Source: an uncultured Clostridia bacterium (GTDB lineage: Bacteria; Bacillota; Clostridia; Oscillospirales; Oscillospiraceae). Taken from it: a stretch of DNA of 9,462 nt. Below are positions 1 through 5,645 of this stretch, one piece after another (the first letter of the stretch is position 1; the number at the start of each line of letters is the position of its first letter). Made by a program: the position numbers and the translations under genes. The notes under the pieces were generated by a model that saw nothing but the letters and a program-made list of their open reading frames with translations, was not told where the DNA came from and made no database searches. Location of the stretch: assembly GCA_947176425.1 (NCBI GenBank), contig CAMWQV010000040.1, positions 1-9,462 on the forward strand, written 5' to 3'.

Positions 1-413
1 ATCTGGGAGACGACCACACGTTCAGCGCCGTTGACAATAAAGGTGCCGGACTTGGTCATGAGCGGGAAATCACCCATAAAGATTTCCTGGACCTGGAACT
101 CATCGCTGCGTTCTTTATTGCGCAGGCGGACTTTGACTTTCAGGGGCGCGGCGTAGTTGACATCCCTGGCCTTGCACTCCTCCACATCATATTTCGGCGG
201 TTCATTCATGCTGAAGTCGATAAAACTCAGTTCCAGGGTCCCGGCGTAATCGCTGATGATGCCGACGTCAGCGAACACCTCCCGCAAACCGGTATCCAAA
301 AACCACTGATAGGATTTTTTCTGGATCTCCAGCAGGTTTGGCATGGGCATGATTTCTTCATACCGGGCAAAATTTTTCCGCAGGGTCTTGCCGTAGTATT
401 TGTCTTTGGCCAT
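1..413 (-). CDS. rpoB: RNA polymerase beta subunit, N-terminal fragment
   Basis: This is the first 137 codons of the beta subunit of DNA-directed RNA polymerase; the gene runs off the left edge of the window. The translation contains the hallmark beta N-terminal blocks PNLLEIQKKSYQWFLDTGLREVF (about residues 26-48), LSFIDF, NYAAPLKVKVRLRNKE, IFMGDFPLMT and GTFIVNGAERVVVSQ (about residues 123-137). The ATG at 413 starts MAKDKYYGKTLRKNF and leaves about 25 residues before PNLLEIQ, the same as the Bacillus subtilis protein (from memory). The Shine-Dalgarno is weak: AAAGG lies 17 nt upstream. The frame stays open further upstream, and a GTG at 497 is an alternative start, but the extra residues resemble no RpoB I know. 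rpoB is not directly preceded by rplL here. It follows the FIST-MCP unit and has its own promoter. Confidence 0.96.
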   Translation of the reverse strand, partial: MAKDKYYGKTLRKNFARYEEIMPMPNLLEIQKKSYQWFLDTGLREVFADVGIISDYAGTLELSFIDFSMNEPPKYDVEECKARDVNYAAPLKVKVRLRNKERSDEFQVQEIFMGDFPLMTKSGTFIVNGAERVVVSQ

Positions 414-531
414 CTTGTAACACTCATCTGCCTTTCCGCGTTCCCGCACCGCACCGGTTTCGGGAGGCCGCCAAATTCTCCGCGTGCCTGGGCACACATG
501 GATAGGTTGGTACTTTTGCTTAAAATTCCTC

Positions 532-560
532 TTGCGTTTTTCGTGGAAAACTGCTATACT
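532..560 (+). promoter_or_regulatory. Candidate plus-strand promoter inside the rpoB leader
   Basis: TTGCGT (532-537), a 17-bp spacer and TATACT (555-560) form a good sigma-A-like promoter pointing against rpoB. The predicted start is near 567. No convincing gene follows on the plus strand, and a hairpin with six T's lies immediately downstream (570-597). It may be a short antisense transcript or chance. Confidence 0.35.
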
Positions 561-569
561 GTAGATAGT

Positions 570-597
570 GGGTGGAGGTTCTTCTCCAGCCTTTTTT
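570..597 (+). terminator. Candidate terminator-like hairpin, plus strand
   Basis: GGGTGGAG (570-577) pairs with CTCCAGCC (584-591) over eight positions with one G-G mismatch and a 6-nt loop. Six T's follow directly (592-597), the layout of an intrinsic terminator for plus-strand transcription. Only the opposing promoter at 532-560 would feed it, giving an RNA of about 30 nt. On the minus strand the same hairpin is the first structure of the rpoB leader, which may be its real role. Confidence 0.35.
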
Positions 598-612
598 GTA
601 TATAAGCAACTT

Positions 613-641
613 AGTTTACCATTTAATGGTCTGTTTGTCAA
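613..641 (-). promoter_or_regulatory. rpoB promoter
   Basis: Read on the minus strand: TTGACA (641-636), a 17-bp spacer, TAAACT (618-613). This is a full -35 consensus and a 5/6 -10 at ideal spacing, pointing into rpoB, so a strong housekeeping promoter is expected. The predicted start is near 606. Run-like AT sequence lies just upstream of the -35, as in an UP element. Confidence 0.75.
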
Positions 642-644
642 GGG

Positions 645-688
645 GGAATTTTTGAATTTTTTGCATTCCGCGGAAAATCAAAAATTCC
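645..688. repeat. Nested inverted repeat upstream of the rpoB promoter
   Basis: GGAATTTTTGA (645-655) and TCAAAAATTCC (678-688) are perfect 11-bp inverted copies separated by 22 bp. Within the interval lies a perfect 10-bp palindrome, TTCCGCGGAA (666-675). The outer left arm starts 4 bp from the rpoB -35 hexamer. It could be an operator, an extruded cruciform or an AT-rich UP element with fortuitous symmetry. No protein partner can be named from sequence. Confidence 0.5.
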
Positions 689-760
689 TGCTGCAATGTT
701 GCGGTGGCTGTGTTATGTTGACACTGCGAAAACGCCAGCCGGCTTTTTTGAAACACCGCA

Positions 761-815
761 GAAAAATCCCCCATAAGAGAGAGTGTTGATTTATCTCTCT
801 TACGGGGGATTTTTC
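761..815 (-). terminator. Terminator of the FIST-MCP operon (bidirectional)
   Basis: Positions 761-782 and 794-815 form a 22-bp stem with a single A-C mismatch (773/803) and an 11-nt loop. The stem ends in GGGGGATTTTT in both senses. It begins about 30 nt after the MCP stop codon and so ends that minus-strand unit, keeping it separate from the rpoB promoter 120 bp further on. Because it is symmetric it would also stop plus-strand transcripts. Confidence 0.85.
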
Positions 816-844
816 TGTTGCTGATTTATCCTCCAAGATATTTT

Positions 845-1792
845 TTAAGAATTTTGCGATTCGATATCCCGGACGAGCGGCGGGATTTGTGAGATCAAAT
901 TTTCCATATCCTCGAATAAAGCGCTTTTAGTGGTATCCAGCTGGCTGGCGGACTCGATATGCTTCACGACTTCCTGATACTGTTCTTTAATCTGGTCAAA
1001 AAACTGACAGATTCCCTGCAATTCCTGCCGGGAACCGGCGATGACGTTAGAGATTTCGCCTTGTACGACAGCAGTACCTTCTGCGGCGGAAGTGATTTTG
1101 TGGAAGCTTTCATTTGTTTTTTCCACCACCGCAGTCTCCCGGCTCAAGATATTTTTCGAGGCCGAAATACTGCTGCTGAGTTCCTCCGCGCTGTTCTGCA
1201 CATCATAGACGCCGTTATCCACTTCACTGGCCAGCACTTTGATCTCCTTTGACAGCTCCTTCACCTGGGCCGCCACCACGGAAAACCCTAATCCCATGGA
1301 ACCTGCCCGGGCAGCTTCAATAGACGCGTTGACCGCTAAAATATTCGTCTGATCCGCTATCGCAACGATCTTCACCATACACTGCTGAATTTCTTTGACC
1401 GCGGCCTGAAGCTGTGTAAACGTCTCCGCCATTGCCGCATAGGACCGCTGCACTTCCGCGGAGGTTCGGGCGAGGGCGTCCATCTGCTCGCGGGCTTCCG
1501 TTACCATATCGGTAATATTTTTCTGCACATCCGAAAATTGATCCGACGTGTCGCTGATATTGGAGAAGGATGTATGTAAGCTCTGCAATTTCACCTGAAA
1601 CTGCTCCGCCTCGTTCAGCACGCCGGTAAAATTAGAACCGACCTGCCGCAGTTCCCACAGAGACGAGACCTCCTTCTGGACCAGCGCCTTTTGATATTCC
1701 TGCAGGCTGTTCGCCACATGAAGCACCGGATAAAGCCGCTCCCGCTCCTGTACTGGCTGTATTTTTTTCTGTCTTTTTCCCGGAAACAACAT
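845..1792 (-). CDS. Soluble MCP-type signalling protein
   Basis: This encodes a 315-residue cytoplasmic protein with the methyl-accepting chemotaxis signalling domain (MCPsignal). The conserved hairpin tip is plain: IADQTNILAVNASIEAARAG at about residues 145-164, followed by GFSVVAAQVKEL. Long heptad-rich helices flank it. There is no transmembrane segment, no HAMP domain and no recognisable ligand domain. The tip differs from the usual AGE-x-GRGF-A-VVA-x-EV at charged positions (Ser165, Leu168, Gln176 instead of Glu, Arg, Glu). The start is chosen at ATG 1792 because AGGGGAG (1806-1800) lies 7 nt upstream. ATG 1798 and TTG 1813 are in frame, but they sit too close to or overlap that site. 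The gene directly follows and is coupled to the FIST gene, so it probably relays the FIST signal. No cheA or cheW is in the window, so a link to taxis is unproven. Confidence 0.88.
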   Translation of the reverse strand: MLFPGKRQKKIQPVQERERLYPVLHVANSLQEYQKALVQKEVSSLWELRQVGSNFTGVLNEAEQFQVKLQSLHTSFSNISDTSDQFSDVQKNITDMVTEAREQMDALARTSAEVQRSYAAMAETFTQLQAAVKEIQQCMVKIVAIADQTNILAVNASIEAARAGSMGLGFSVVAAQVKELSKEIKVLASEVDNGVYDVQNSAEELSSSISASKNILSRETAVVEKTNESFHKITSAAEGTAVVQGEISNVIAGSRQELQGICQFFDQIKEQYQEVVKHIESASQLDTTKSALFEDMENLISQIPPLVRDIESQNS

Positions 1793-1799
1793 AACCATT

Positions 1800-1806
1800 C
1801 TCCCCT
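1800..1806 (-). promoter_or_regulatory. Ribosome binding site fixing the MCP start
   Basis: AGGGGAG on the minus strand overlaps the FIST stop codon (TGA, 1808-1806). It is 7 nt from ATG 1792 but only 1 nt from ATG 1798, so it favours 1792. The overlap implies translational coupling of the two genes. Confidence 0.6.
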
Positions 1807-2861
1807 CACTCAAATACGACGCAGGTCATGGACTGGTTCACAAAGCGGTTATTATAATGCTCGCCGTAACCGATCACCCCGGCATGACTGCCCAGCGCCG
1901 ACATATCCCGCAGATAACGCTTCATATAGCCGTGTTCCGAAAACAACTTGTAACGGAACAGGCAGTTTATCGAAAACACCGCGGAACGGTGAGGGAAATC
2001 CTGATAAATCTGCGTGATTGTTTCCTTGACCGTGGCTTTATAATCCCCCAGCTCCAGCAGAATCAAAACATCGGAGTCGTTCACCTGCCGGTAACAGGCC
2101 AGCGCGTTTCCCTGAACCTCTTTAATGGAGATGATGCAGGTGTCGTCCCCGTTGACCTTGCCGAAGGGATTTTGAAAGGTACGCGTTAAGATTTCTTCGT
2201 CCGTTACGCGGAGAATGCTTTGATAGACCTGTTTGGCCGGTTTTCCGTTCAGCGCTCCCAATATGTAATTCGCGCGGTCTGTATCTGACGCGATAAACCG
2301 GTAATTTCCTAACTGATGATAGATATTTTCCTTGTAAGTCTTGACGCGCCCGCCCAGATTGCGGACCACACCGTACACCGCCGCGTCCTGATAGACCCGG
2401 CCGTTTGCCGAAACCCGGCCCTCGCCGCCTGTGCCTCCCACCAGGGAGATTCCCTGTTTCCCAAGGACCGTATTGACGGTGGTCAGGACACACGCGTCGT
2501 TGCCCGTGCAGAAGTCGATGCAGACGGTATTGTTTCTGGAACTGCCTACTTTTTGCAGGTCCCGCTCCAGACGCTGGATGCATTTGACCGGCATCGTCGA
2601 TACCTGCTCCAAAACGTTTGCCGCCGCGCTGACTCCGTCGGTAAAGGCTATAACCCCTACCCCATTCTCCACAATCCCCATTCGGTAACACATCCCGATA
2701 CACCCGATGCTCGGTACGCCGGGAAAGCGTTTCTCTAATTCCTTCACGTGCGTCTCAAACTGCTTTTCATTTGATATTAGCATGATGAACTGCGGCTGAT
2801 GAAGACCATACAGTGCTTCCTCCAATGAGCCTTGATGGCTCATACCAAAATACTGCTTCAT
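1806..2861 (-). CDS. FIST-domain sensory protein
   Basis: This encodes a 351-residue soluble protein that I assign to the FIST family (FIST_N plus FIST_C), a predicted intracellular small-ligand sensor usually joined to or encoded beside signal-transduction modules. FIST_N features are SIGCIGMCYRMGIVENGVGV (about residues 51-70, corresponding to the GCST-G segment) and LVGGTGGEG (140-148). FIST_C ends with GVIGYGEHYNNRFVNQSMT (328-346), the usual GxYGE...NQT/S-type close. There is no signal peptide or membrane helix. The ATG at 2861 is preceded by AAAGGAGA at good spacing. The gene is first in a two-gene unit with the soluble MCP protein, whose ribosome binding site overlaps this stop. Together they look like a receptor split into a sensor polypeptide and a signaller polypeptide. 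The ligand cannot be told; amino-acid-type ligands have been suggested for the family. Confidence 0.85.
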   Translation of the reverse strand: MKQYFGMSHQGSLEEALYGLHQPQFIMLISNEKQFETHVKELEKRFPGVPSIGCIGMCYRMGIVENGVGVIAFTDGVSAAANVLEQVSTMPVKCIQRLERDLQKVGSSRNNTVCIDFCTGNDACVLTTVNTVLGKQGISLVGGTGGEGRVSANGRVYQDAAVYGVVRNLGGRVKTYKENIYHQLGNYRFIASDTDRANYILGALNGKPAKQVYQSILRVTDEEILTRTFQNPFGKVNGDDTCIISIKEVQGNALACYRQVNDSDVLILLELGDYKATVKETITQIYQDFPHRSAVFSINCLFRYKLFSEHGYMKRYLRDMSALGSHAGVIGYGEHYNNRFVNQSMTCVVFE

Positions 2862-2896
2862 TATGCTGTCTCCTTTATAACACTTACAGATGACTT

Positions 2897-2925
2897 ATTA
2901 TACTTGAAAGAGACAGTTGTGTCAA
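2897..2925 (-). promoter_or_regulatory. FIST-MCP operon promoter (perfect consensus)
   Basis: On the minus strand TTGACA (2925-2920), a 17-bp spacer and TATAAT (2902-2897) match the sigma-A consensus at all twelve positions. The predicted start is near 2890, giving a short leader that contains the AAAGGAGA site before ATG 2861. Such a perfect match argues for vegetative expression rather than the flagellar sigma factor often used for chemotaxis genes. Confidence 0.85.
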
Positions 2926-2941
2926 TATTTTCCCGAACTGC

Positions 2942-2984
2942 AAAACCGCCGCGGACTAAGAAAACAGCCCGCGGCGTGTTTTTT
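2942..2984 (-). terminator. Terminator after cinA (bidirectional)
   Basis: CGCCGCGG (2947-2954) and CCGCGGCG (2969-2976) form a perfect 8-bp GC stem with a 14-nt loop. It starts 20 bp past the cinA stop codon. In the minus sense it is followed by GTTTTG; in the plus sense the T-tract is longer (2979-2984). It separates thiI-cinA from the FIST promoter about 20 bp further on. Confidence 0.7.
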
Positions 2985-2995
2985 ACGGCCGGATA

Positions 2996-4252
2996 TTACA
3001 GCGGCAGATCCAGCAGAAACCGCCGGATCAGATCAAAGGCGTTTTGCGCCGCGGAAGTCCGCACACGGCCGCGGCCTCTCCCGCGTCCGCAGGAATATAA
3101 CCGGCAGATGACGCCGTTTTCCGACGCCAGAGCGATATAAACCGTTCCGACCGGCGTCCCGCGCTCATCGGAGTCCGGCCCGGCCACACCTGTTATGGCC
3201 ACTGCCAGATCGCTCCCGCAGATACGCCGGCAGCCTTCCGCCATCGCACAGGCGACGGGTTCCGACACTGCGCCGGATTCCTCCAGCAGCGTCTCCGGAA
3301 CACCCAGTACCTGTGCTTTCACGCCGTTGGTATAACTGACCACGCCGCCGCGGAAAATCGCGGACGCCCCAGGCAAATCCGTCATGCGTTTCGCAATCAG
3401 CCCGCCGGTACAGCTTTCCGCGGCGGACAGGGTAAGATTTCGTTCACGGAGCAGCGCGGAAACCACTTCCTCCAGACTCTCCACGTCCACGCCATAGACC
3501 ACGTCACCCAATTCGTCCTGAACCTGCCGGATCAGCGGTTCCAGCATCGTTTCAGCGGCCTCACGGGTTTCGGCTTTTGCGGTGGCGCGCAGCATGACTT
3601 CGTTTGTCTTTGCGTAGGGGGCAAGGGTCGGATTGGTGAGTCTCGTCATTGGCTCATGCAGTTTTTCCTCTACGGAACTTTCGCCCATGCCGTAGACCCG
3701 AATCTCATGACTGACGATCACGCCGTCGGTCAGCCGCAGCAAATAGGGGACGGCGCGGTTCTCGAACATATAGCGGCATTCAAAAGGCGGGCCGGGCAGC
3801 ATCAGGACATGCACGCCGTCTTCCTCAAACGCGCACCCCGGCGCGGTCCCCACCGGATTGTCAAAGACCGTGCAATTGACCGGAAGCATCGCCTGCTGCG
3901 TGTTGTTTTCCGGCATTTTTTTCTGCATTTTTGTCTCGAACCAGGTGCGGATTGTGTCCAGAATATCCTCATGAAGCTCTAATTCACGATGAAACGCTTT
4001 GCAGATTGTCTGCTTTGTCAAATCGTCGTAAGTGGGGCCAAGACCGCCGGTCGTAATAATAATATCGGCTCGTCTGCGTGCAATCTCAAGAGCTTCCGCC
4101 AGACGCTGCGGGTTGTCCCCGACGACCGTGTGATAATGTACGGTAATGCCCAGCGCGCTGAGTTTTTCCGAGATCATTTGTGCGTCCGTGTTGGCGATAT
4201 TGCCGAGCAGCAGTTCCGTACCGACGGCGATCAATTCTGCTGTATGGGACAT
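2996..4252 (-). CDS. cinA: CinA: pyrophosphatase / nicotinamide-nucleotide amidase
   Basis: This encodes a full-length two-domain CinA (418 residues, usual for the family). The N-terminal MoCF-like domain (about 1-170) carries AVGTELLLGNIANTDA (9-24) and TTGGLGPTYDDLTK (67-80). In the family this domain hydrolyses ADP-ribose-type pyrophosphates. The C-terminal PncC domain (about 260-415) carries AESCTGGLIAKRM (278-290), FRGGVVSYTNGVKAQVLGV (300-318), GAVSEPVA and VAITGVAGPD (351-360). It deamidates nicotinamide mononucleotide for NAD salvage. The start at ATG 4252 follows AGAAGGAA at about 6 nt. The gene lies 18 bp after thiI, likely the same transcript. One oddity is an Arg-Gly run, GRGRGRGR (389-396), in the loop before the last helix. 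In relatives I would expect a shorter GxRxxVR-type sequence there. The link to competence known from some Firmicutes cannot be judged here. Confidence 0.96.
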   Translation of the reverse strand: MSHTAELIAVGTELLLGNIANTDAQMISEKLSALGITVHYHTVVGDNPQRLAEALEIARRRADIIITTGGLGPTYDDLTKQTICKAFHRELELHEDILDTIRTWFETKMQKKMPENNTQQAMLPVNCTVFDNPVGTAPGCAFEEDGVHVLMLPGPPFECRYMFENRAVPYLLRLTDGVIVSHEIRVYGMGESSVEEKLHEPMTRLTNPTLAPYAKTNEVMLRATAKAETREAAETMLEPLIRQVQDELGDVVYGVDVESLEEVVSALLRERNLTLSAAESCTGGLIAKRMTDLPGASAIFRGGVVSYTNGVKAQVLGVPETLLEESGAVSEPVACAMAEGCRRICGSDLAVAITGVAGPDSDERGTPVGTVYIALASENGVICRLYSCGRGRGRGRVRTSAAQNAFDLIRRFLLDLPL

Positions 4253-4270
4253 AAAAATTCCTTCTTTCTT

Positions 4271-5452
4271 TTATTCTGTAATGGGCGTGATTTTGATCCG
4301 TTCGACACCGGCCAGGGCTTTTTCGGTCAGGCCGTCAACATCGAGAGCGGCTTCCAGCTGCCGGACCTCCTCCAAAACCGGATGGGTGCGCGGATGCCGG
4401 GGCGTGAAGACGGTGCAGCAGTCCTCATAGGGCAGAATTGAGGTCTCAAAAGTACCGATTTTTCTGGAATACCGAACGATTTCTTCTTTATCCATCCCGA
4501 TCACCGGACGCAGAACCGGCAGCGTGCAGGCATCATCGGAGACGGTCAGAGCGTCCATTGTCTGGCTGGCGACCTGTCCCAGACATTCCCCTGTTACCAG
4601 TGATTTCGCGCCTGTGCGTTTCGCGACGCCTTCCGCTAAACGCATCATAAAGCGGCGCATGATGAGAGTAAAATGGTCTTCCGGACAGGAACGGCGGATT
4701 TCCTCCTGAATCTCTGTAAAAGGCACGATATGCAGGGTCATCCGGCCGCACCAGGGGGCAAGTTCCCGCGCTAAACGGATAACTTTATCTTTTGCCTGGG
4801 GCGACGTATACGGCGGACTGAAAAAATGCACCAGTTCCAGTCTTACGCCCCGCTTGGCGATCATGTACGACGAAACAGGACTGTCGATGCCGCCGGACAG
4901 CAGGCTCACCGCCGTACCGCCCATACCAATCGGCAGGCCCCCCGCGCCGGGCCGGGACGGTCCATGGACATACGCCGCTTTTTCCCGCACCTCCACATGG
5001 ACGCATAATTCAGGATGATGCACGTCAACCGTCAAATGGGGATACGCGTCATGCAGCAGGCCGCCCACATACTGCGATATCTCCATACTCGTCATGGGAA
5101 ACAGTTTATCCGCCCGTTTTGTCTCCACTTTGAAACTTTCCGCCGCCCGCAGGGGCGCGTCCAGATAGGCTTTCGCGCAGTTCAGAATCGCGTCTTTATC
5201 CTTCGCGCAGGGCCGCGCACGGGTAATCGCAATCACGCCGAAGACCTGTCCGCAGGCCGTATATGCCCCCTCGATATCACAACGTTCCTCCTGGGGTTCC
5301 ACATAGATGGTACTTTGTTTGGAGTAGACCCGGAACGTTCCGAAACGCTGGATGCGCCGCCGGATATTCGCCATCAGTTTGTCCTCAAAGCTGCGGCGGT
5401 TCAGACCTTTCAGGACGACTTCGCCCAGCTTTAATAAGATAATCTCATTCAT
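4271..5452 (-). CDS. thiI: ThiI, tRNA 4-thiouridine synthase
   Basis: This encodes the 393-residue tRNA sulfurtransferase that makes 4-thiouridine at position 8 of tRNA and, in some bacteria, provides sulfur for the thiamin thiazole. Order: N-terminal ferredoxin-like part with the KLGEVVLKGLNRRSFE segment (8-23), THUMP domain (about 60-165), then the PP-loop ATP pyrophosphatase with SLLSGGIDSPVSSY (183-196), TGECLGQVASQT (287-298) and PYEDCCTVFTPRHPRT (341-356). The protein ends soon after, so the rhodanese domain of the E. coli enzyme is absent, as is usual in Firmicutes. The Cys pair 345-346 is where the family has a catalytic cysteine. The start at ATG 5452 follows an AGGAAGG site. A cysteine desulfurase gene, often adjacent in Firmicutes, is not next to it, so the sulfur donor is encoded elsewhere. 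Probably co-transcribed with cinA. Confidence 0.96.
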   Translation of the reverse strand: MNEIILLKLGEVVLKGLNRRSFEDKLMANIRRRIQRFGTFRVYSKQSTIYVEPQEERCDIEGAYTACGQVFGVIAITRARPCAKDKDAILNCAKAYLDAPLRAAESFKVETKRADKLFPMTSMEISQYVGGLLHDAYPHLTVDVHHPELCVHVEVREKAAYVHGPSRPGAGGLPIGMGGTAVSLLSGGIDSPVSSYMIAKRGVRLELVHFFSPPYTSPQAKDKVIRLARELAPWCGRMTLHIVPFTEIQEEIRRSCPEDHFTLIMRRFMMRLAEGVAKRTGAKSLVTGECLGQVASQTMDALTVSDDACTLPVLRPVIGMDKEEIVRYSRKIGTFETSILPYEDCCTVFTPRHPRTHPVLEEVRQLEAALDVDGLTEKALAGVERIKITPITE

Positions 5453-5456
5453 TGCC

Positions 5457-5485
5457 TTCCTGTTCCTTTCCTGTTGCTTCCTGTT
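5457..5485 (-). repeat. Three AACAGGAA copies in the thiI leader
   Basis: On the minus strand AACAGGAA occurs at 5485-5478, 5475-5468 and 5464-5457, with starts 10 and 11 bp apart, about one helical turn. They fill most of the roughly 40-nt leader between the predicted start site (near 5492) and ATG 5452. Each contains an AGGA core; the last one is part of the ribosome binding site. Confidence 0.6.
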
Positions 5486-5498
5486 GCTCGTACTGTTT

Positions 5499-5527
5499 AG
5501 AATAACACAGGTTTTTTGTTTTGTGAA
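5499..5527 (-). promoter_or_regulatory. thiI-cinA promoter
   Basis: On the minus strand TTCACA (5527-5522), a 17-bp spacer and TATTCT (5504-5499) with an upstream TG (extended -10, TGTTATTCT). Four to five of six bases match in each box. It is the best candidate in the 193-bp divergent intergenic region; the predicted start is near 5492. Confidence 0.5.
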
Positions 5528-5560
5528 GCAAGAATTATATAAAATTTTCCAAGATTATGG

Positions 5561-5590
5561 TTGCATGTTCCTCCGGAAATGTGGTATGGT
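5561..5590 (+). promoter_or_regulatory. Candidate promoter of the DUF4015 gene
   Basis: TTGCAT (5561-5566), an 18-bp spacer and TATGGT (5585-5590), with TGG forming an extended -10, point to the gene at 5646. A consensus TATAAT at 5622-5627 lacks a -35 and is too close to the ribosome binding site to be preferred. Confidence 0.4.
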
Positions 5591-5645
5591 ATAGAGAAGA
5601 CAGATATAGAGTATTTCTCTTTATAATAGAAAAGGGGGATTTGCT

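Larger units (their letters stand above)
414..606 (-). promoter_or_regulatory. Long 5' leader of rpoB
   Basis: About 190 nt lie between the predicted start site of the rpoB promoter (near 606) and the ATG at 413. In the RNA sense the leader first forms a hairpin at 591-570: GGCTGGAG pairs with CTCCACCC around a 6-nt AAGAAC loop, with one mismatch. A weak CTAT/ATAG hairpin follows at about 568-553. The leader ends in a GC-rich, purine-bearing stretch (500-420). No clear intrinsic terminator is visible in the rpoB sense. Part of it could instead be coding if a non-ATG upstream start is used. A role in regulating rpoB is inference. Confidence 0.5.

Noticed and set aside
414..497. In-frame N-terminal extension of RpoB from GTG 497
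   Set aside because: The frame is open, but the 28 extra residues are not RpoB-like and the ATG at 413 gives the normal N-terminal length. Not fully excluded because the ribosome binding site at 413 is weak.
227..499. A 90-codon minus-strand frame starting at ATG 499
   Set aside because: It overlaps rpoB out of frame, has poor translation context and Arg/Cys-rich composition typical of a shadow frame.
568..789. A 73-codon plus-strand open frame between rpoB and the MCP gene
   Set aside because: It crosses the rpoB promoter, the inverted repeat and the MCP terminator, has no ribosome binding site, and its translation looks like non-coding DNA.
5622..5627. Consensus TATAAT before the gene at 5646
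   Set aside because: No -35 lies at suitable distance, and the start site would fall within or right at the ribosome binding site.
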